Below are positions 54,343 through 62,371 of a stretch of DNA of 64,000 bases, one piece after another (the first letter of the stretch is position 1; each line of letters begins with the position of its first letter). A program made the position numbers and the translations under genes. Below the pieces are notes generated by a model, which saw only the letters and a list, made by a program, of their open reading frames with translations, was not told the origin of the DNA and did not search any database. Source of the stretch: Dickeya lacustris (GTDB lineage Bacteria; Pseudomonadota; Gammaproteobacteria; Enterobacterales; Enterobacteriaceae); the NCBI RefSeq assembly GCF_029635795.1, contig NZ_CP114280.1, forward strand, positions 1,984,001 through 2,048,000. Direction: 5' to 3'.

Positions 54343-55260
54343 ATGAAACGTAATCTGAACGATCTGCTCTATTTCGTGACCGTCGCTCGTGAAGGCAGTT
54401 TTACCCGTGCGGCCGCACTGCTCGGCGTCACTCAACCGGCGATCAGTCAGGCGATTTCAGCGCTGGAATCTCGCATGCAGATTCGCTTGCTGACCCGCAC
54501 CACCCGCAGCGTTTCCGCCACGGTTGCCGGAGAGCGTTTGCTGCAAGCCATCGGCAGTCGGATTGATGACATTGAGGCCGAACTGGATATGCTCACCGCG
54601 CTGCGCGACAAGCCTGGTGGTACAGTCCGTATCACCTGCGGCCCCGATGTGCTACGCACTACGCTGTTACCCAAATTGGGCCCGTTATTACGCGAATACC
54701 CGGATATTCACATAGAGTTTGATGCCAACCATGGCTTCAGAGATATCGTGGCAGACCGCTTCGATGCAGGCGTAAGGCTTGGCGACACCATTGATAAAGA
54801 CATGATTGCCATCCCTATCGGCCCCCAATTACGCATGGCTGCCGTCGCCTCACCAGACTATTTCTCCCGCAACCCCATTCCCAAAACGCCGCACGAACTG
54901 ACCCAGCATCAATGCATTAACCAGCGCATGATCCGCTCAGGAGGGCTCTATGTATGGGATTTTGATCAAGACGGCGGCGATTTAAACGTCCGCGTCAGCG
55001 GGCAGCTCATTTTTAATACCTCTTTGCATATCGTTGACGCGACACTGGCAGGGTTAGGCATCGCCTTTTTACCGGAAGAGGAATTTGGCTCGCACATTAA
55101 AGAAGGCCGTTTAATCCGTATCCTGGAAGAGTGGTGCCAGCCCTTCCCCGGCTATTACCTCTACTACCCCAGCCGCAAACAACCCTCCCCGGCATTTTCA
55201 CTGGTGGTTGACGCACTGCGGGTCAGGCCGAAAAACCCCGACACATCGTTATCGCCATAA
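54343..55260 (+). CDS. LysR-family transcriptional regulator
   Basis: 305 residues. N-terminal winged helix (FVTVAREGSFTRAAALLGVTQPAISQAISALESRMQIRLLTRTTRSV) and C-terminal substrate-binding domain. Divergent from yahK and the following hydrolase and cyclophilin-like genes, which is the usual layout for a regulator and its targets. Specific inducer unknown. Start ATG 54343. It is the last chromosomal gene before the genomic-island border. Confidence 0.92.
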   Translation: MKRNLNDLLYFVTVAREGSFTRAAALLGVTQPAISQAISALESRMQIRLLTRTTRSVSATVAGERLLQAIGSRIDDIEAELDMLTALRDKPGGTVRITCGPDVLRTTLLPKLGPLLREYPDIHIEFDANHGFRDIVADRFDAGVRLGDTIDKDMIAIPIGPQLRMAAVASPDYFSRNPIPKTPHELTQHQCINQRMIRSGGLYVWDFDQDGGDLNVRVSGQLIFNTSLHIVDATLAGLGIAFLPEEEFGSHIKEGRLIRILEEWCQPFPGYYLYYPSRKQPSPAFSLVVDALRVRPKNPDTSLSP

Positions 55261-55294
55261 CACACTTCGCGCGCACGGTACGGCCTATCGTGCA

Positions 55295-55339
55295 AACAAC
55301 CAACATAAAAACAACCGACATAGAAATAACTCACATAGA
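55295..55339. repeat. 15-bp imperfect tandem repeat, three copies
   Basis: AACAACCAACATAAA, AACAACCGACATAGA and AATAACTCACATAGA follow one another. Located just outside the island border. Confidence 0.85.
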
Positions 55340-55389
55340 AAGTGCGCCGTTCAGCAAGTCAAGACAGATAACTACTGGATTTCAGGCAT

Positions 55390-55413
55390 AAAAAAAGACG
55401 TCGGTTGACGTCT
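55390..55413 (-). terminator. tRNA-type intrinsic terminator
   Basis: On the minus strand GACGTC-AACC-GACGTC is followed by seven T residues, directly downstream of the tRNA 3'-end copy, as expected for the original end of a tRNA transcript. Confidence 0.75.
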
Positions 55414-55426
55414 ATTTATATACTGT

Positions 55427-55449
55427 TGGTGCGAAGGCCGGACTCGCAC
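55427..55449 (-). repeat. tRNA-Leu (leuX-like) 3'-end copy: island attachment site
   Basis: On the minus strand GTGCGAGTCCGGCCTTCGCACCA resembles the T-arm to CCA end of leuX (GAGTCCGGCCTTCGGCACCA) with one G missing. No anticodon arm or 5' half precedes it, so it is not a whole tRNA. Elements that insert at a tRNA 3' end leave such a partial copy at the distal border. It sits between ordinary chromosomal genes (left, with the old terminator) and a run of mobile-element genes (right). Confidence 0.7.
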
Positions 55450-55610
55450 ATTGCATGTAACCTCTTGATTTAATATTAATTAAAATAAAGACTAAAGACA
55501 TTATACCAACACAGATACCAACGCTTGAAATTGTTAAATTTGGGACTCGAAGCCGCGCAGATGTTTTAGAAGGGAAGATTGGCACCTGACAATATCATTG
55601 CACCAGAGCA

Positions 55611-56003
55611 TCATGCATTTAATTTACTGTTCCCTACGCTAAGCACTCTTTTAAAACTCAGCGGGGTTTCTATTTCCAGAGACACAGGAATCTGCGTGGA
55701 TTTCCCGCTGTTATACGCTGCCGTTGCACCAACGAAACGATAAGGGACATTTAAACACTCTAAAGTTTCAATAATCACGGCTGAAGATCCCCCTGGTGCG
55801 GAAGGCATGATGTTGCCAGTAATACTATTTTGACGAGCTTTGGTGTATACCCCGTAGCCCACCTTCAGTAATACACCTTCACTGACCAGATTACGTAATA
55901 CTTTGCCAACTTGGGCATAGCTGCCAATATCCTTGAAGTCATCACGAGTGAAGACATAACGCGTGGAACTCTTCAGCCTAGACTGAATACGATCTCTCAT
56001 CAT
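55611..56003 (-). CDS. DUF6088/AbiEi-like winged-helix protein
   Basis: About 130 residues. N-terminal winged-helix-like part (VFTRDDFKDIGSYAQVGKVLRNLVSEGVLLKVGYGVYTKAR), matching the antitoxin-type AbiEi/DUF6088 fold, and a short following segment ending FKRVLSVGNSKLNA. Longer family members continue for another ~60 residues; this one may be a short subfamily or cut by the nearby border. Several ATGs are clustered; start set at 56003, because AAGGAG lies just upstream of it. No AbiEii toxin is adjacent. Confidence 0.75.
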   Translation of the reverse strand: MMRDRIQSRLKSSTRYVFTRDDFKDIGSYAQVGKVLRNLVSEGVLLKVGYGVYTKARQNSITGNIMPSAPGGSSAVIIETLECLNVPYRFVGATAAYNSGKSTQIPVSLEIETPLSFKRVLSVGNSKLNA

Positions 56004-56042
56004 CATGTTCTCCTTCATATACTTATCGAAGATAACGATAAT

Positions 56043-56318
56043 TCAGCGATCTTCTCGTGTATGCCACAAATCGACGATATAAATAGTGTTGTGCTGAATT
56101 TCATAGTGAACCTCGTAATCATCAAACAGAATTTTTCTCACCTCACGGGGTTCATATCTTGTCTGAGATACACCGATTCTTGGATGATCAACAAGCTCTG
56201 TTGTTCCGATGAACAGGCGATCTAACACATCGTCAGCATGCTGCCGACTGTACTGGCTGGCAAACCGATAAATGCGCTCTAGGTCATCCTGTGCCTTTTG
56301 TGTCCAAAGTATTTCCAT
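56043..56318 (-). CDS. ParE/RelE-family toxin
   Basis: 91 residues. RelE/ParE fold: EILWTQKAQDDLERIYRFASQYS, then ILFDDYEVHYEIQHNTIYIVDLWHTREDR. ParE toxins poison DNA gyrase; RelE members cleave mRNA, and the sequence alone leans to ParE. Immediately downstream of a ribbon-helix-helix antitoxin gene (3-bp gap), forming a type II pair. Confidence 0.9.
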   Translation of the reverse strand: MEILWTQKAQDDLERIYRFASQYSRQHADDVLDRLFIGTTELVDHPRIGVSQTRYEPREVRKILFDDYEVHYEIQHNTIYIVDLWHTREDR

Positions 56319-56321
56319 TGA

Positions 56322-56570
56322 TTACGACTTTTTCAGTTTATTGGCAAAATCGAGAACATCAGCATGGTTTACCACCCTTCCAGCATCAACATCAGCAAGG
56401 CCTTGCAAAATCCGTTGATGCTGACGTTCTCTCTCTTCGATCATTGCGGTCAATGCTTCTTTAATCACCCAACTTTTCGACCTATCCAATTCAATAGCCA
56501 GGCTTTCAACCGCAGCAGCAAGCTCGGCGGGTATCTGAGCACTAATAGTCTGTTTTGCGGGCTGTCCCAT
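56322..56570 (-). CDS. ParD/CopG-type ribbon-helix-helix antitoxin
   Basis: 82 residues. N-terminal beta strand and two helices (QTISAQIPAELAAAVESLAIELDRSKSWVIKEALTAMIEE) form the DNA-binding RHH dimer; the C-terminal tail (DAGRVVNHADVLDFANKLKKS) would bind the toxin. Start at ATG 56570 (MGQPAK), with AAAGG about eight bases upstream. Transcribed ahead of the ParE-like toxin and expected to autorepress the pair. Confidence 0.9.
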   Translation of the reverse strand: MGQPAKQTISAQIPAELAAAVESLAIELDRSKSWVIKEALTAMIEERERQHQRILQGLADVDAGRVVNHADVLDFANKLKKS

Positions 56571-56680
56571 GGAAATCACCTTTTAATAAAAATTAATAAC
56601 ACTTATTAAAATAGCATAATTTTGTTAGTACCACTACCAGTGACAAGTACAGCATCAAGCATCCCTGCTACGTCATACGC

Positions 56681-57514
56681 TCACCTCGCCGCCAGCATCC
56701 CCGGATAATGTTTGGCGATAATGTCGTTCATCTGATCGATTAAGTCAGGGCGTTTAAAGATGAGATGCCCGGTGCCTTTCTGAAAGTAACGCACACTAAA
56801 ATACGTATCTTCGTATTCTTGCTGATGAGGATTATCACGAATATGGTTCATCAGCCGGATAGTCACATCACCCCGGTTATCAGGAATGGGTTTGCCATCC
56901 AGCAAGGACAGCATCCGCTCCAGATCGGCCAGTTGATCGCGTCGCCAGCCCCAGTTCAGGCCAAAGCCCCAACGGTGGTACGTCACCAGATTACTGATGA
57001 TGATTTTCTTACCGAAGTAGCAAGGATGGTTGGTTTTGTAATCCCACGATAACCCTTTGAATACGTTAATCACCCCGCGTTCGAATACCTCCCGCTTGCT
57101 CTGGTGAAGTTGTTCAAACGTGCTGAGAATATTGGCTTCGCTGATGGTCGGCAGGTCGCCCTCGTCCAGATTCTTATGCCACTGGCTGCGGGCTTGTGCG
57201 TCCATCAGTGACAACATGCCGGATTTCAGCATCAGGTCGCGCCAGATATGGCTGTCCAGCGTGCGGATAATGGCTGGCATCGCCTTGTCAGGCGTTTCTG
57301 TCAGCCAGCAATCATAGCGATGCCCTGGTTTCAATGCCCAGTCTTCAACGGTGCCGCCACCGATAGTCGCCGTTAGCGTTGAAATGGCCTGTAACTGGGT
57401 CAGAAGCTGTTCTATCTGTTGCAGCGCGGCATCACGTCCAGTGACGATACGCGCAATGTTGGTCGAGCCAATCAGCTCGGTGTGGTCGGTTAACACCTCG
57501 GGTTCAGTTTGCAT
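56681..57514 (-). CDS. DUF4942 domain protein
   Basis: 277 residues. N-terminal helical part with IVTGRDAALQQIEQLLTQL, then the DUF4942 core (ERGVINVFKGLSWDYKTNHPCYFGKKIIISN, RLMNHIRDN, YFSVRYFQKGTGHLIFKRPDLIDQMNDIIAKHYPG). Such proteins accompany CbtA/CbeA modules in CP4-type islands; the activity is unknown (the fold hints at a relation to methyltransferase-associated proteins). Start uncertain: ATG 57514 (MQTEPE) chosen; ATG 57532 is also possible. Upstream lies a perfect 11-bp hairpin (57541-57568). Confidence 0.88.
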   Translation of the reverse strand: MQTEPEVLTDHTELIGSTNIARIVTGRDAALQQIEQLLTQLQAISTLTATIGGGTVEDWALKPGHRYDCWLTETPDKAMPAIIRTLDSHIWRDLMLKSGMLSLMDAQARSQWHKNLDEGDLPTISEANILSTFEQLHQSKREVFERGVINVFKGLSWDYKTNHPCYFGKKIIISNLVTYHRWGFGLNWGWRRDQLADLERMLSLLDGKPIPDNRGDVTIRLMNHIRDNPHQQEYEDTYFSVRYFQKGTGHLIFKRPDLIDQMNDIIAKHYPGMLAAR

Positions 57515-57540
57515 AGTGTGTTGTCCATACATCACAGCCA

Positions 57541-57568
57541 ATACGCCAGCCGGTAAGGGCTGGCGTAT
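57541..57568. repeat. Perfect inverted repeat upstream of the DUF4942 gene
   Basis: ATACGCCAGCC-ggtaag-GGCTGGCGTAT: 11-bp arms and 6-base loop. It lies between the CbtA stop and the DUF4942 start; no T-run in the minus direction, so perhaps an mRNA processing structure. Confidence 0.7.
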
Positions 57569-57632
57569 TATGCATCGGGGGAGAAAGAAAAATCGGTTTG
57601 GCGTTGTGTGACTGGAAAGCGGCTCGCAGTCT

Positions 57633-57953
57633 TTATGGCTTGAGCAGGCCGGTGGCGCGTCTGGCGCGGAGAATATCGACCGCGTTCAGAAACGGTTTTT
57701 GCTCCTGCCAGCTAAAACCGCTGCGATCGATACGCACCAGTTCATAGCGCTCCACCAGAAAGTTCACGGCGTCCGGCAGCGAAACTCCTGCGTCGAGGTG
57801 GGCCTGAATCTCGGCTTCCTCGCAAAACGGCGTGTCGTTGAGCGTCAGCCCGTAGTGCTTGTCCAGCAGGTAAGTTAATAACTGTTGCCAGACATTTACA
57901 GGTGACAGGCATGACGATGCCTCCCGCGCCGGGGAGGGGGATGGTGTTTGCAT
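57633..57953 (-). CDS. cbtA: CbtA/YeeV-family toxin (type IV TA)
   Basis: 106 residues. Strong match to Cbt[27 protein letters not shown], later [23 protein letters not shown], then [13 protein letters not shown]. CbtA inhibits polymerisation of FtsZ and MreB. E. coli CbtA has 124 residues; this protein stops right after the RRATGL motif, lacking the variable tail of ~16 residues. Downstream of its antitoxin gene (25 bp gap). Confidence 0.93.
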   Translation of the reverse strand: MQTPSPSPAREASSCLSPVNVWQQLLTYLLDKHYGLTLNDTPFCEEAEIQAHLDAGVSLPDAVNFLVERYELVRIDRSGFSWQEQKPFLNAVDILRARRATGLLKP

Positions 57954-57978
57954 GGATAGGCTCTCTTAAGATAAACGC

Positions 57979-58380
57979 TTAAGGTGAAGGGAATGCGGTT
58001 GCCGGTGTGGCCGCCGTGGTCGGGTAAATCGTGATATAGACGTAGCCCGCACTGCCCAGTGTATCGGCCTCGCAGGTCAGTACGCCGTCATGCAGCGTGA
58101 CGCGTTGCTGTCGGCGGGGATCGAGCTCACCGGTCACAAGCTTTTGCTCCAGTTGTCTCACCAGCAGTGGGAAACGGTGTTCCAGATGGCAGGCCACGGT
58201 TGCACTGAAGGTGCCGGTCACACCGGCACGGTCGGCGAGAAAATGCAGGTGACACCCTTCCTGTACCAGCCGGGCTCCAAAGCGCGGTTTCAGAGTGTGT
58301 TCAAGTCCCCATTCCAGGGCATCCGATAATGACAAGGTACTTTTCTCCTGACAGGTTAATGGAATGACAGTGAAAGGCAT
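57979..58380 (-). CDS. cbeA: CbeA/YeeU-family antitoxin
   Basis: 133 residues. Core matches CbeA: KPRFGARLVQEGCHLHFLADRAGVTG, HRFPLLVRQLEQKLVTGELDPR, GVLTCEADTLGSAGYVYITIYPT. CbeA counters CbtA indirectly by stabilising FtsZ and MreB bundles (type IV antitoxin). The N-terminus is different from YeeU but in line with other family members. Stop-start overlap (1 bp) with the upstream radC-like gene. Confidence 0.93.
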   Translation of the reverse strand: MPFTVIPLTCQEKSTLSLSDALEWGLEHTLKPRFGARLVQEGCHLHFLADRAGVTGTFSATVACHLEHRFPLLVRQLEQKLVTGELDPRRQQRVTLHDGVLTCEADTLGSAGYVYITIYPTTAATPATAFPSP

Positions 58381-58853
58381 TACAGCCAGCCACGTTCGGC
58401 GAACGACACCACCTGATTGCCGCCAATCACCAGATGATCCAGCGTGCGGATATCCACCAGCTCAAGAGCGCTTTTCAGCCGCTCGGTGAGCGCCCGGTCC
58501 GGCGTGCTCGGTTCGGCATGGCCGGACGGGTGGTTGTGTGCCAGGATCACCGCCGCCGCGTTGTGGCGCAGGGCCGCCTTGACGATTTCTCTGACGGGAA
58601 TCTCGACATGATTAATGCTGCCCAGCGCCATGATTTCCCGGTCTATCAGGCGATGCTGGTTATCAAGAAACAGCACCATGAACACCTCCCGTTCCAGCGG
58701 AGCCAGATGCAGTTGCAGCCACATTCGGGTATAGGAGGAGGCGGTAAACGGCTCGCCTGGCTGGCGCAGGTGGCGCTCCAGCAGGCGCTGGGCCCGGCGG
58801 ATGATGCGCTGCTCATGTTCGGTAAACGGGGTCGGTAAAACCGGTTGATTCAT
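58380..58853 (-). CDS. RadC/YeeS-family JAB domain protein
   Basis: 158 residues. JAMM metal motif with HNHPSGHAEPSTPD (about 107-120) and the upstream catalytic Glu. The family was linked to repair by name only; the activity of the chromosomal-island versions (YeeS, YfjY, YkfG) is not established. Start ATG 58853, with GGGAGACCCCC upstream. Belongs to the usual island order radC-cbeA-cbtA. Confidence 0.92.
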   Translation of the reverse strand: MNQPVLPTPFTEHEQRIIRRAQRLLERHLRQPGEPFTASSYTRMWLQLHLAPLEREVFMVLFLDNQHRLIDREIMALGSINHVEIPVREIVKAALRHNAAAVILAHNHPSGHAEPSTPDRALTERLKSALELVDIRTLDHLVIGGNQVVSFAERGWL

Positions 58854-58883
58854 CGGGGGTCTCCCTGAAAACACAAACAGGAT

Positions 58884-59705
58884 TTAGTCGGCATGTTGCA
58901 GCAGCGACTCCGCCAGCACCCACAGCGCCCGGTTGAGCCGCACATCGTTGTCGATACTGCTGACGGCACGGGTGCGGGCCCGTTTCCCCTGTGGGTTGCG
59001 ACCGGGCAGCCCGCCCTTTATCAGGTTCTCCTGAATACGCTGGAATGTGGTCCACAGGTCTTGCCGGTCGTCCTGCCAGCGGCGCGGCGTCAGGATTTGC
59101 GCTGCCGTCACCGGCTGATGCGCCTCACCAAAACGGTACGTCAGCGCGGCGTTTGCCAGCGCGGATTGCGCCGGAGGCGGTAACAGCAACGACTGCATGG
59201 CATCGCGTTTTTCCTCGATGCGCTCAAAGGTATCCAGCACCTCATACGCGCCTTCAATCACCCGGCCCACCACATCGCCTTTATGGGGCACCCGCACCTC
59301 ACCAAAACTTTCGCCACAAATCAGCCCGTTCTGGCACACCTGTCGGAACATCCCCGGCAACATCTGGTACGAACTGGAGCCGTCATGACTGTTGAGCAGG
59401 ATGATTTCCGGCACCTGGTGGCCGGTGATTTGCCCCTCCCGACGCAGGCGCAGCATGTGTTTGGTGTGCTCGCGGCGGCTGTCGTCGCGCACGCGGGTCT
59501 GGCAGGCAAAGAACGGCTGGAAGCCTTCACGTTGCAAATTATCCAGAAGGGTAATCGTCGGAATGTAAGTGTATCGCTCGCTGCGGGATTCATGCTTTTC
59601 CTCACTGAACACACTGGGTACAGTGCGAAACAGCGCTTCGCGGGTTAGCGGACGGTCACGGCGGATAAGGTTTGCTGCGCCAAAGCGCGAGGCCAGACGG
59701 GTCAT
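58884..59705 (-). CDS. DUF932 protein, YfjQ/YafZ type
   Basis: 273 residues. Matches the YfjQ/YafZ island proteins: TRLASRFGAANLIRRDRPLTREALFRTVPSVFSEEKHESRSERYTYIPT at the N-terminus and later the GGLPGRNPQGKRARTRAVSSIDNDVRLNRALW segment. DUF932 proteins are found in phages and islands; a phage homologue's function is not settled. Two ORFs later on the same strand are the RadC-like and CbeA/CbtA genes. Confidence 0.93.
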   Translation of the reverse strand: MTRLASRFGAANLIRRDRPLTREALFRTVPSVFSEEKHESRSERYTYIPTITLLDNLQREGFQPFFACQTRVRDDSRREHTKHMLRLRREGQITGHQVPEIILLNSHDGSSSYQMLPGMFRQVCQNGLICGESFGEVRVPHKGDVVGRVIEGAYEVLDTFERIEEKRDAMQSLLLPPPAQSALANAALTYRFGEAHQPVTAAQILTPRRWQDDRQDLWTTFQRIQENLIKGGLPGRNPQGKRARTRAVSSIDNDVRLNRALWVLAESLLQHAD

Positions 59706-59732
59706 GATGAACTCCTTGAGATGGCTGAAAAT

Positions 59733-59762
59733 AAAAAGCCCGGACGCACAGGCGACCGGGCT
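59733..59762 (-). terminator. Intrinsic terminator after the YfjP-like GTPase gene
   Basis: On the minus strand, AGCCCGG and CCGGGCT arms enclose a 12-base loop, followed by TTTTAT; located between the GTPase stop (59802) and the DUF932 start. Confidence 0.85.
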
Positions 59763-59801
59763 CGGAAAACGAAAACAGATGGGTAATGCAGAATTAACGG
59801 C

Positions 59802-60668
59802 TCAGAAGAACACCGCCCACAAAGCGCGAGCCACGGACACCACGGTATCGCGCAGCGTCTGGATAAGCGTGCGCACCGTGGCCGGTATCAGCGGCAGACG
59901 GCTGACGGTATCGAGCGTGCTGCCCACCGTATCGGCAAAATCATCGCGGGCTTTTTGAGTGACACGTTCGCTACGAAGGGGCGGCTGTAGCTGTGTGACC
60001 AGCGGGCTGCTGGCTTCGCGCGGCAGGCTTGCCACCATCAGCGCCGCCATGTGCGACAGCCCCCAGCGCAGCCGCACCGAAACCGCGCAGACCGGGTGCA
60101 CCGGCAAAAACAGGGTGTGCAACAGGGTGATTTTGCGCGCAAGGCTCTGCCGTTGTTTGGCAGACAACGCCTTCATGCCGCCCTCAGTGGGTTCAATCTT
60201 GTCCGCCTGACTGACCACAAACAGCACCTTGTGCCGCCAGGCTTCGCCAATCACCTGATGGTAAAAATGCTCGTCCACCGCCAGCGCCCGGTCATCGGCC
60301 TTAACCAGCCACAGCACCAGATCGAGATGCGGAAGTTGCTGGCGATACATCGTGGCATACTCCGCATCACGCCGTTCACTTTCACCGACTCCAGGCAGGT
60401 CTACCAGCGTCATGCAACGCTCACCCACGTTCAGGCGCAAGCGCAACGGCCCACGGGTACAGGCCGACACATCACTGACCGGCGACACCTCACCGGCAAA
60501 CAACGCATTACACAGGCTGCTCTTGCCCGCACCGGTCTTGCCCATAATGCCGATAACCGGCTCGTAGTGGGTCAACTGCCGGATATGCCGCCAGATTTGC
60601 GCTGTCACCCACTCCGGCAACCCCGACAACGCCTGACGCAACGGCGCAGGCCCATCCTGATGATTCAT
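59802..60668 (-). CDS. YfjP/YeeP-family GTPase
   Basis: 288 residues, Era-like GTP-binding fold. P-loop GKTGAGKSSLC (about 43-53), switch II DLPGVGES, and SQADK as the G4 variant of NKxD. C-terminal ~90 residues are a hydrophobic helical region (VSRLPLIPATVRTLIQTL...ALWAVFF). Similar genes are standard in CP4-like islands; cellular role unknown. Immediately upstream of the DUF932 gene. Confidence 0.93.
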   Translation of the reverse strand: MNHQDGPAPLRQALSGLPEWVTAQIWRHIRQLTHYEPVIGIMGKTGAGKSSLCNALFAGEVSPVSDVSACTRGPLRLRLNVGERCMTLVDLPGVGESERRDAEYATMYRQQLPHLDLVLWLVKADDRALAVDEHFYHQVIGEAWRHKVLFVVSQADKIEPTEGGMKALSAKQRQSLARKITLLHTLFLPVHPVCAVSVRLRWGLSHMAALMVASLPREASSPLVTQLQPPLRSERVTQKARDDFADTVGSTLDTVSRLPLIPATVRTLIQTLRDTVVSVARALWAVFF

Positions 60669-60689
60669 ATCATGTCCTCGGTAAACACA

Positions 60690-60717
60690 AACGGCAGCAC
60701 CGTGAGGCGCTGCCGTT
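60690..60717. terminator. Hairpin between the RHH gene and the GTPase gene
   Basis: AACGGCAGC and GCTGCCGTT pair; in the minus direction a T-rich TGTGTTT follows. It is 85 bp downstream of the RHH protein stop, so it may end that transcript. Confidence 0.6.
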
Positions 60718-60801
60718 AAGGGGAAGGTTCGGGGAGATGATATCTGTCTGAAAATATTTTAAAGCAGGGCCTGGGTTCACCGTCACTGTTGAAGCCCGGT
60801 A

Positions 60802-61629
60802 TTATTTTCTGTTCTTTTTTACGCGTATTGCCTGGTTTGTTACCATTATCACATCATCGCTTTTCACGAGCGCAATGGCCTGGTCAGATAAAGCTCGTCT
60901 TCTCACGCCCATAACAAGCATCTTGTTTTGAAAAATCGTGATGGGCATCCAGTAGAGATAGCCTGGTGCTAACTGTTTATTCTTTTTCCTCACCAACGTA
61001 CTCAGTGGTGCCCGGCCAATTTCCCTCACATCCAATACCTGAATAGCGTGATAATCCAGATAAAAATGATCTTTTGAATCTATATTTTCTTTGACATTGA
61101 CCAGCGTGACAGCATATATGAAATCGCAGACCTCCCCCACGCCTTCAACATGTTTCTTTTTGCCACTTATTCTTACAGCTAGAATTTTTACGCCATCACC
61201 CTTTATTTCATTAATAAATTTACGCGCAAAATAAGACCCCTCGCCAACCTTCATATTTATATCATTTATAATTCTTTCGTAAAACTCGTCAATTTTGACA
61301 GTGAGGTCATCATACTCTGCGTTTTCCTGAAAAATTCTAACGCTGCCAAGACTAATTTCAAACCAGCAATCACCGGAATAAAAATAATCCCGTAGCGAGT
61401 TAAAATACAGAGACTCATACCATTTAATGCTTATTTTTTCAGGAATGATGCCATCGCTGGGAATATCGTCTTCATCATGCGGGTGCCTTTTCTGGTCAAT
61501 AGCAAAATCAAGCAATTCACTGACAAGCTCGGATCGCGATCGTTTACCACGGGCAGCGACGTACTTATCCAATGCCTCCAGCGTGGTTTTCCTGATACTG
61601 AACGAACAAATCCTGGTGTGCTTTTCCAT
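60802..61629 (-). CDS. Ribbon-helix-helix protein with a large unknown C-terminal domain
   Basis: 275 residues. N-terminal ~50 residues are a CopG/MetJ-type RHH (CSFSIRKTTLEALDKYVAARGKRSRSELVSELLDFA). Then an acidic linker (HDEDDIPSDG), then ~190 residues I do not recognise, with a beta-rich pattern and no membrane helix (IKWYESLYFNSLRDYFYSGDCWF; ILAVRISGKKKHVEGVGEVCDF; GYLYWMPITIFQNKMLVMG). Start chosen at ATG 61629 (GGGAGAACG upstream). The AT-rich codon use differs from the GTPase next door. It may be a regulator of the island; the function is not inferable. Confidence 0.8.
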   Translation of the reverse strand: MEKHTRICSFSIRKTTLEALDKYVAARGKRSRSELVSELLDFAIDQKRHPHDEDDIPSDGIIPEKISIKWYESLYFNSLRDYFYSGDCWFEISLGSVRIFQENAEYDDLTVKIDEFYERIINDINMKVGEGSYFARKFINEIKGDGVKILAVRISGKKKHVEGVGEVCDFIYAVTLVNVKENIDSKDHFYLDYHAIQVLDVREIGRAPLSTLVRKKNKQLAPGYLYWMPITIFQNKMLVMGVRRRALSDQAIALVKSDDVIMVTNQAIRVKKNRK

Positions 61630-62371
61630 CGTAAAACGTTCTCCCACCGTTTTCCCTATCACCCACGACTCAAGGCGTTCACCCGAAAGCAGCCAGGGTG
61701 CTTTCCGCACTGCCGCATGTGGGCACCACCAACAAGAATAGGTTATTAACCTTAACTAAAAATAAATTAAAAACAAAATATTGCAAGATTAGCATTTTGA
61801 TACTCAGAAACAACGGGAGGCATCACGAAGAGGTCGTAGCCGGGCGTTACGCGTTAAGCGCACGGAAGACTTCATGCGGAGAAAATCGCTTCTCGGTAAG
61901 CAGAGAGAACGGGCAAGTGCCAGTATGGTGGCGAGGTGTGGTCAGGTATGCCGGTCAGCCGATTATCCACATGAACCGTCATTGACGGTTTTCACCATAT
62001 GGGCAGTGATTCGGGGCGAATGCACGGAGTCAAAAACCGGCAACCGTCGTAATATCATGACAGCTGGAAAAATAAAAACACCGTGCAATCCTTAACTTCA
62101 GAGTAACCATCCGAAAATTTATCTCCAGATTATCTGCTAACCGTGGTGCATCTGATAAGGCTTTTATTGAACCGGGGAGATAAAAGGGAGTAATCATAAT
62201 TGTCGGATTGGTAATATATATACGGCCATTCTTCACTTCATATCAAAAACAGTATTCAAATAACACCCTAAGACAATACCAATCCCTCACGCATTTACCA
62301 GAACAGTCTCCTGATAATATTTTTACATCATCTCCGCTCACTATGTCTTTAACCCAAAGAAGTGATGAGAG
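61630..62371. other. Long intergenic region of the island
   Basis: About 740 bp between the divergent RHH gene and the Gp2-like gene. Contains an AT-rich stretch (61740-61810), a GC-richer segment (61820-62070) and a short hairpin (AACCGTC-att-GACGGTT plus T's, 61974-61992). No protein gene recognised; a small RNA is possible around 61820-61992 but not demonstrated. Confidence 0.5.
61974..61992 (+). terminator. Possible short terminator
   Basis: AACCGTC-att-GACGGTT followed by TT; weak T-run. Could end a transcript from the 61820-61970 segment. Confidence 0.45.

Larger units (their letters stand above)
55261..55610. other. Island border region
   Basis: About 350 bp. It holds a short tandem repeat (55295-55339), a tRNA-type terminator (55390-55413), a tRNA-Leu 3'-end copy (55427-55449), and AT-rich DNA up to the first island gene. 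No protein gene recognised. Confidence 0.8.

Noticed and set aside
55427..55460. A complete tRNA gene
   Set aside because: Only the T-arm to CCA end is present; no D-arm, anticodon or 5' acceptor strand precedes it on the minus strand.
60051..60719. 222-codon plus-strand ORF
   Set aside because: Antisense to the YfjP-like GTPase gene.
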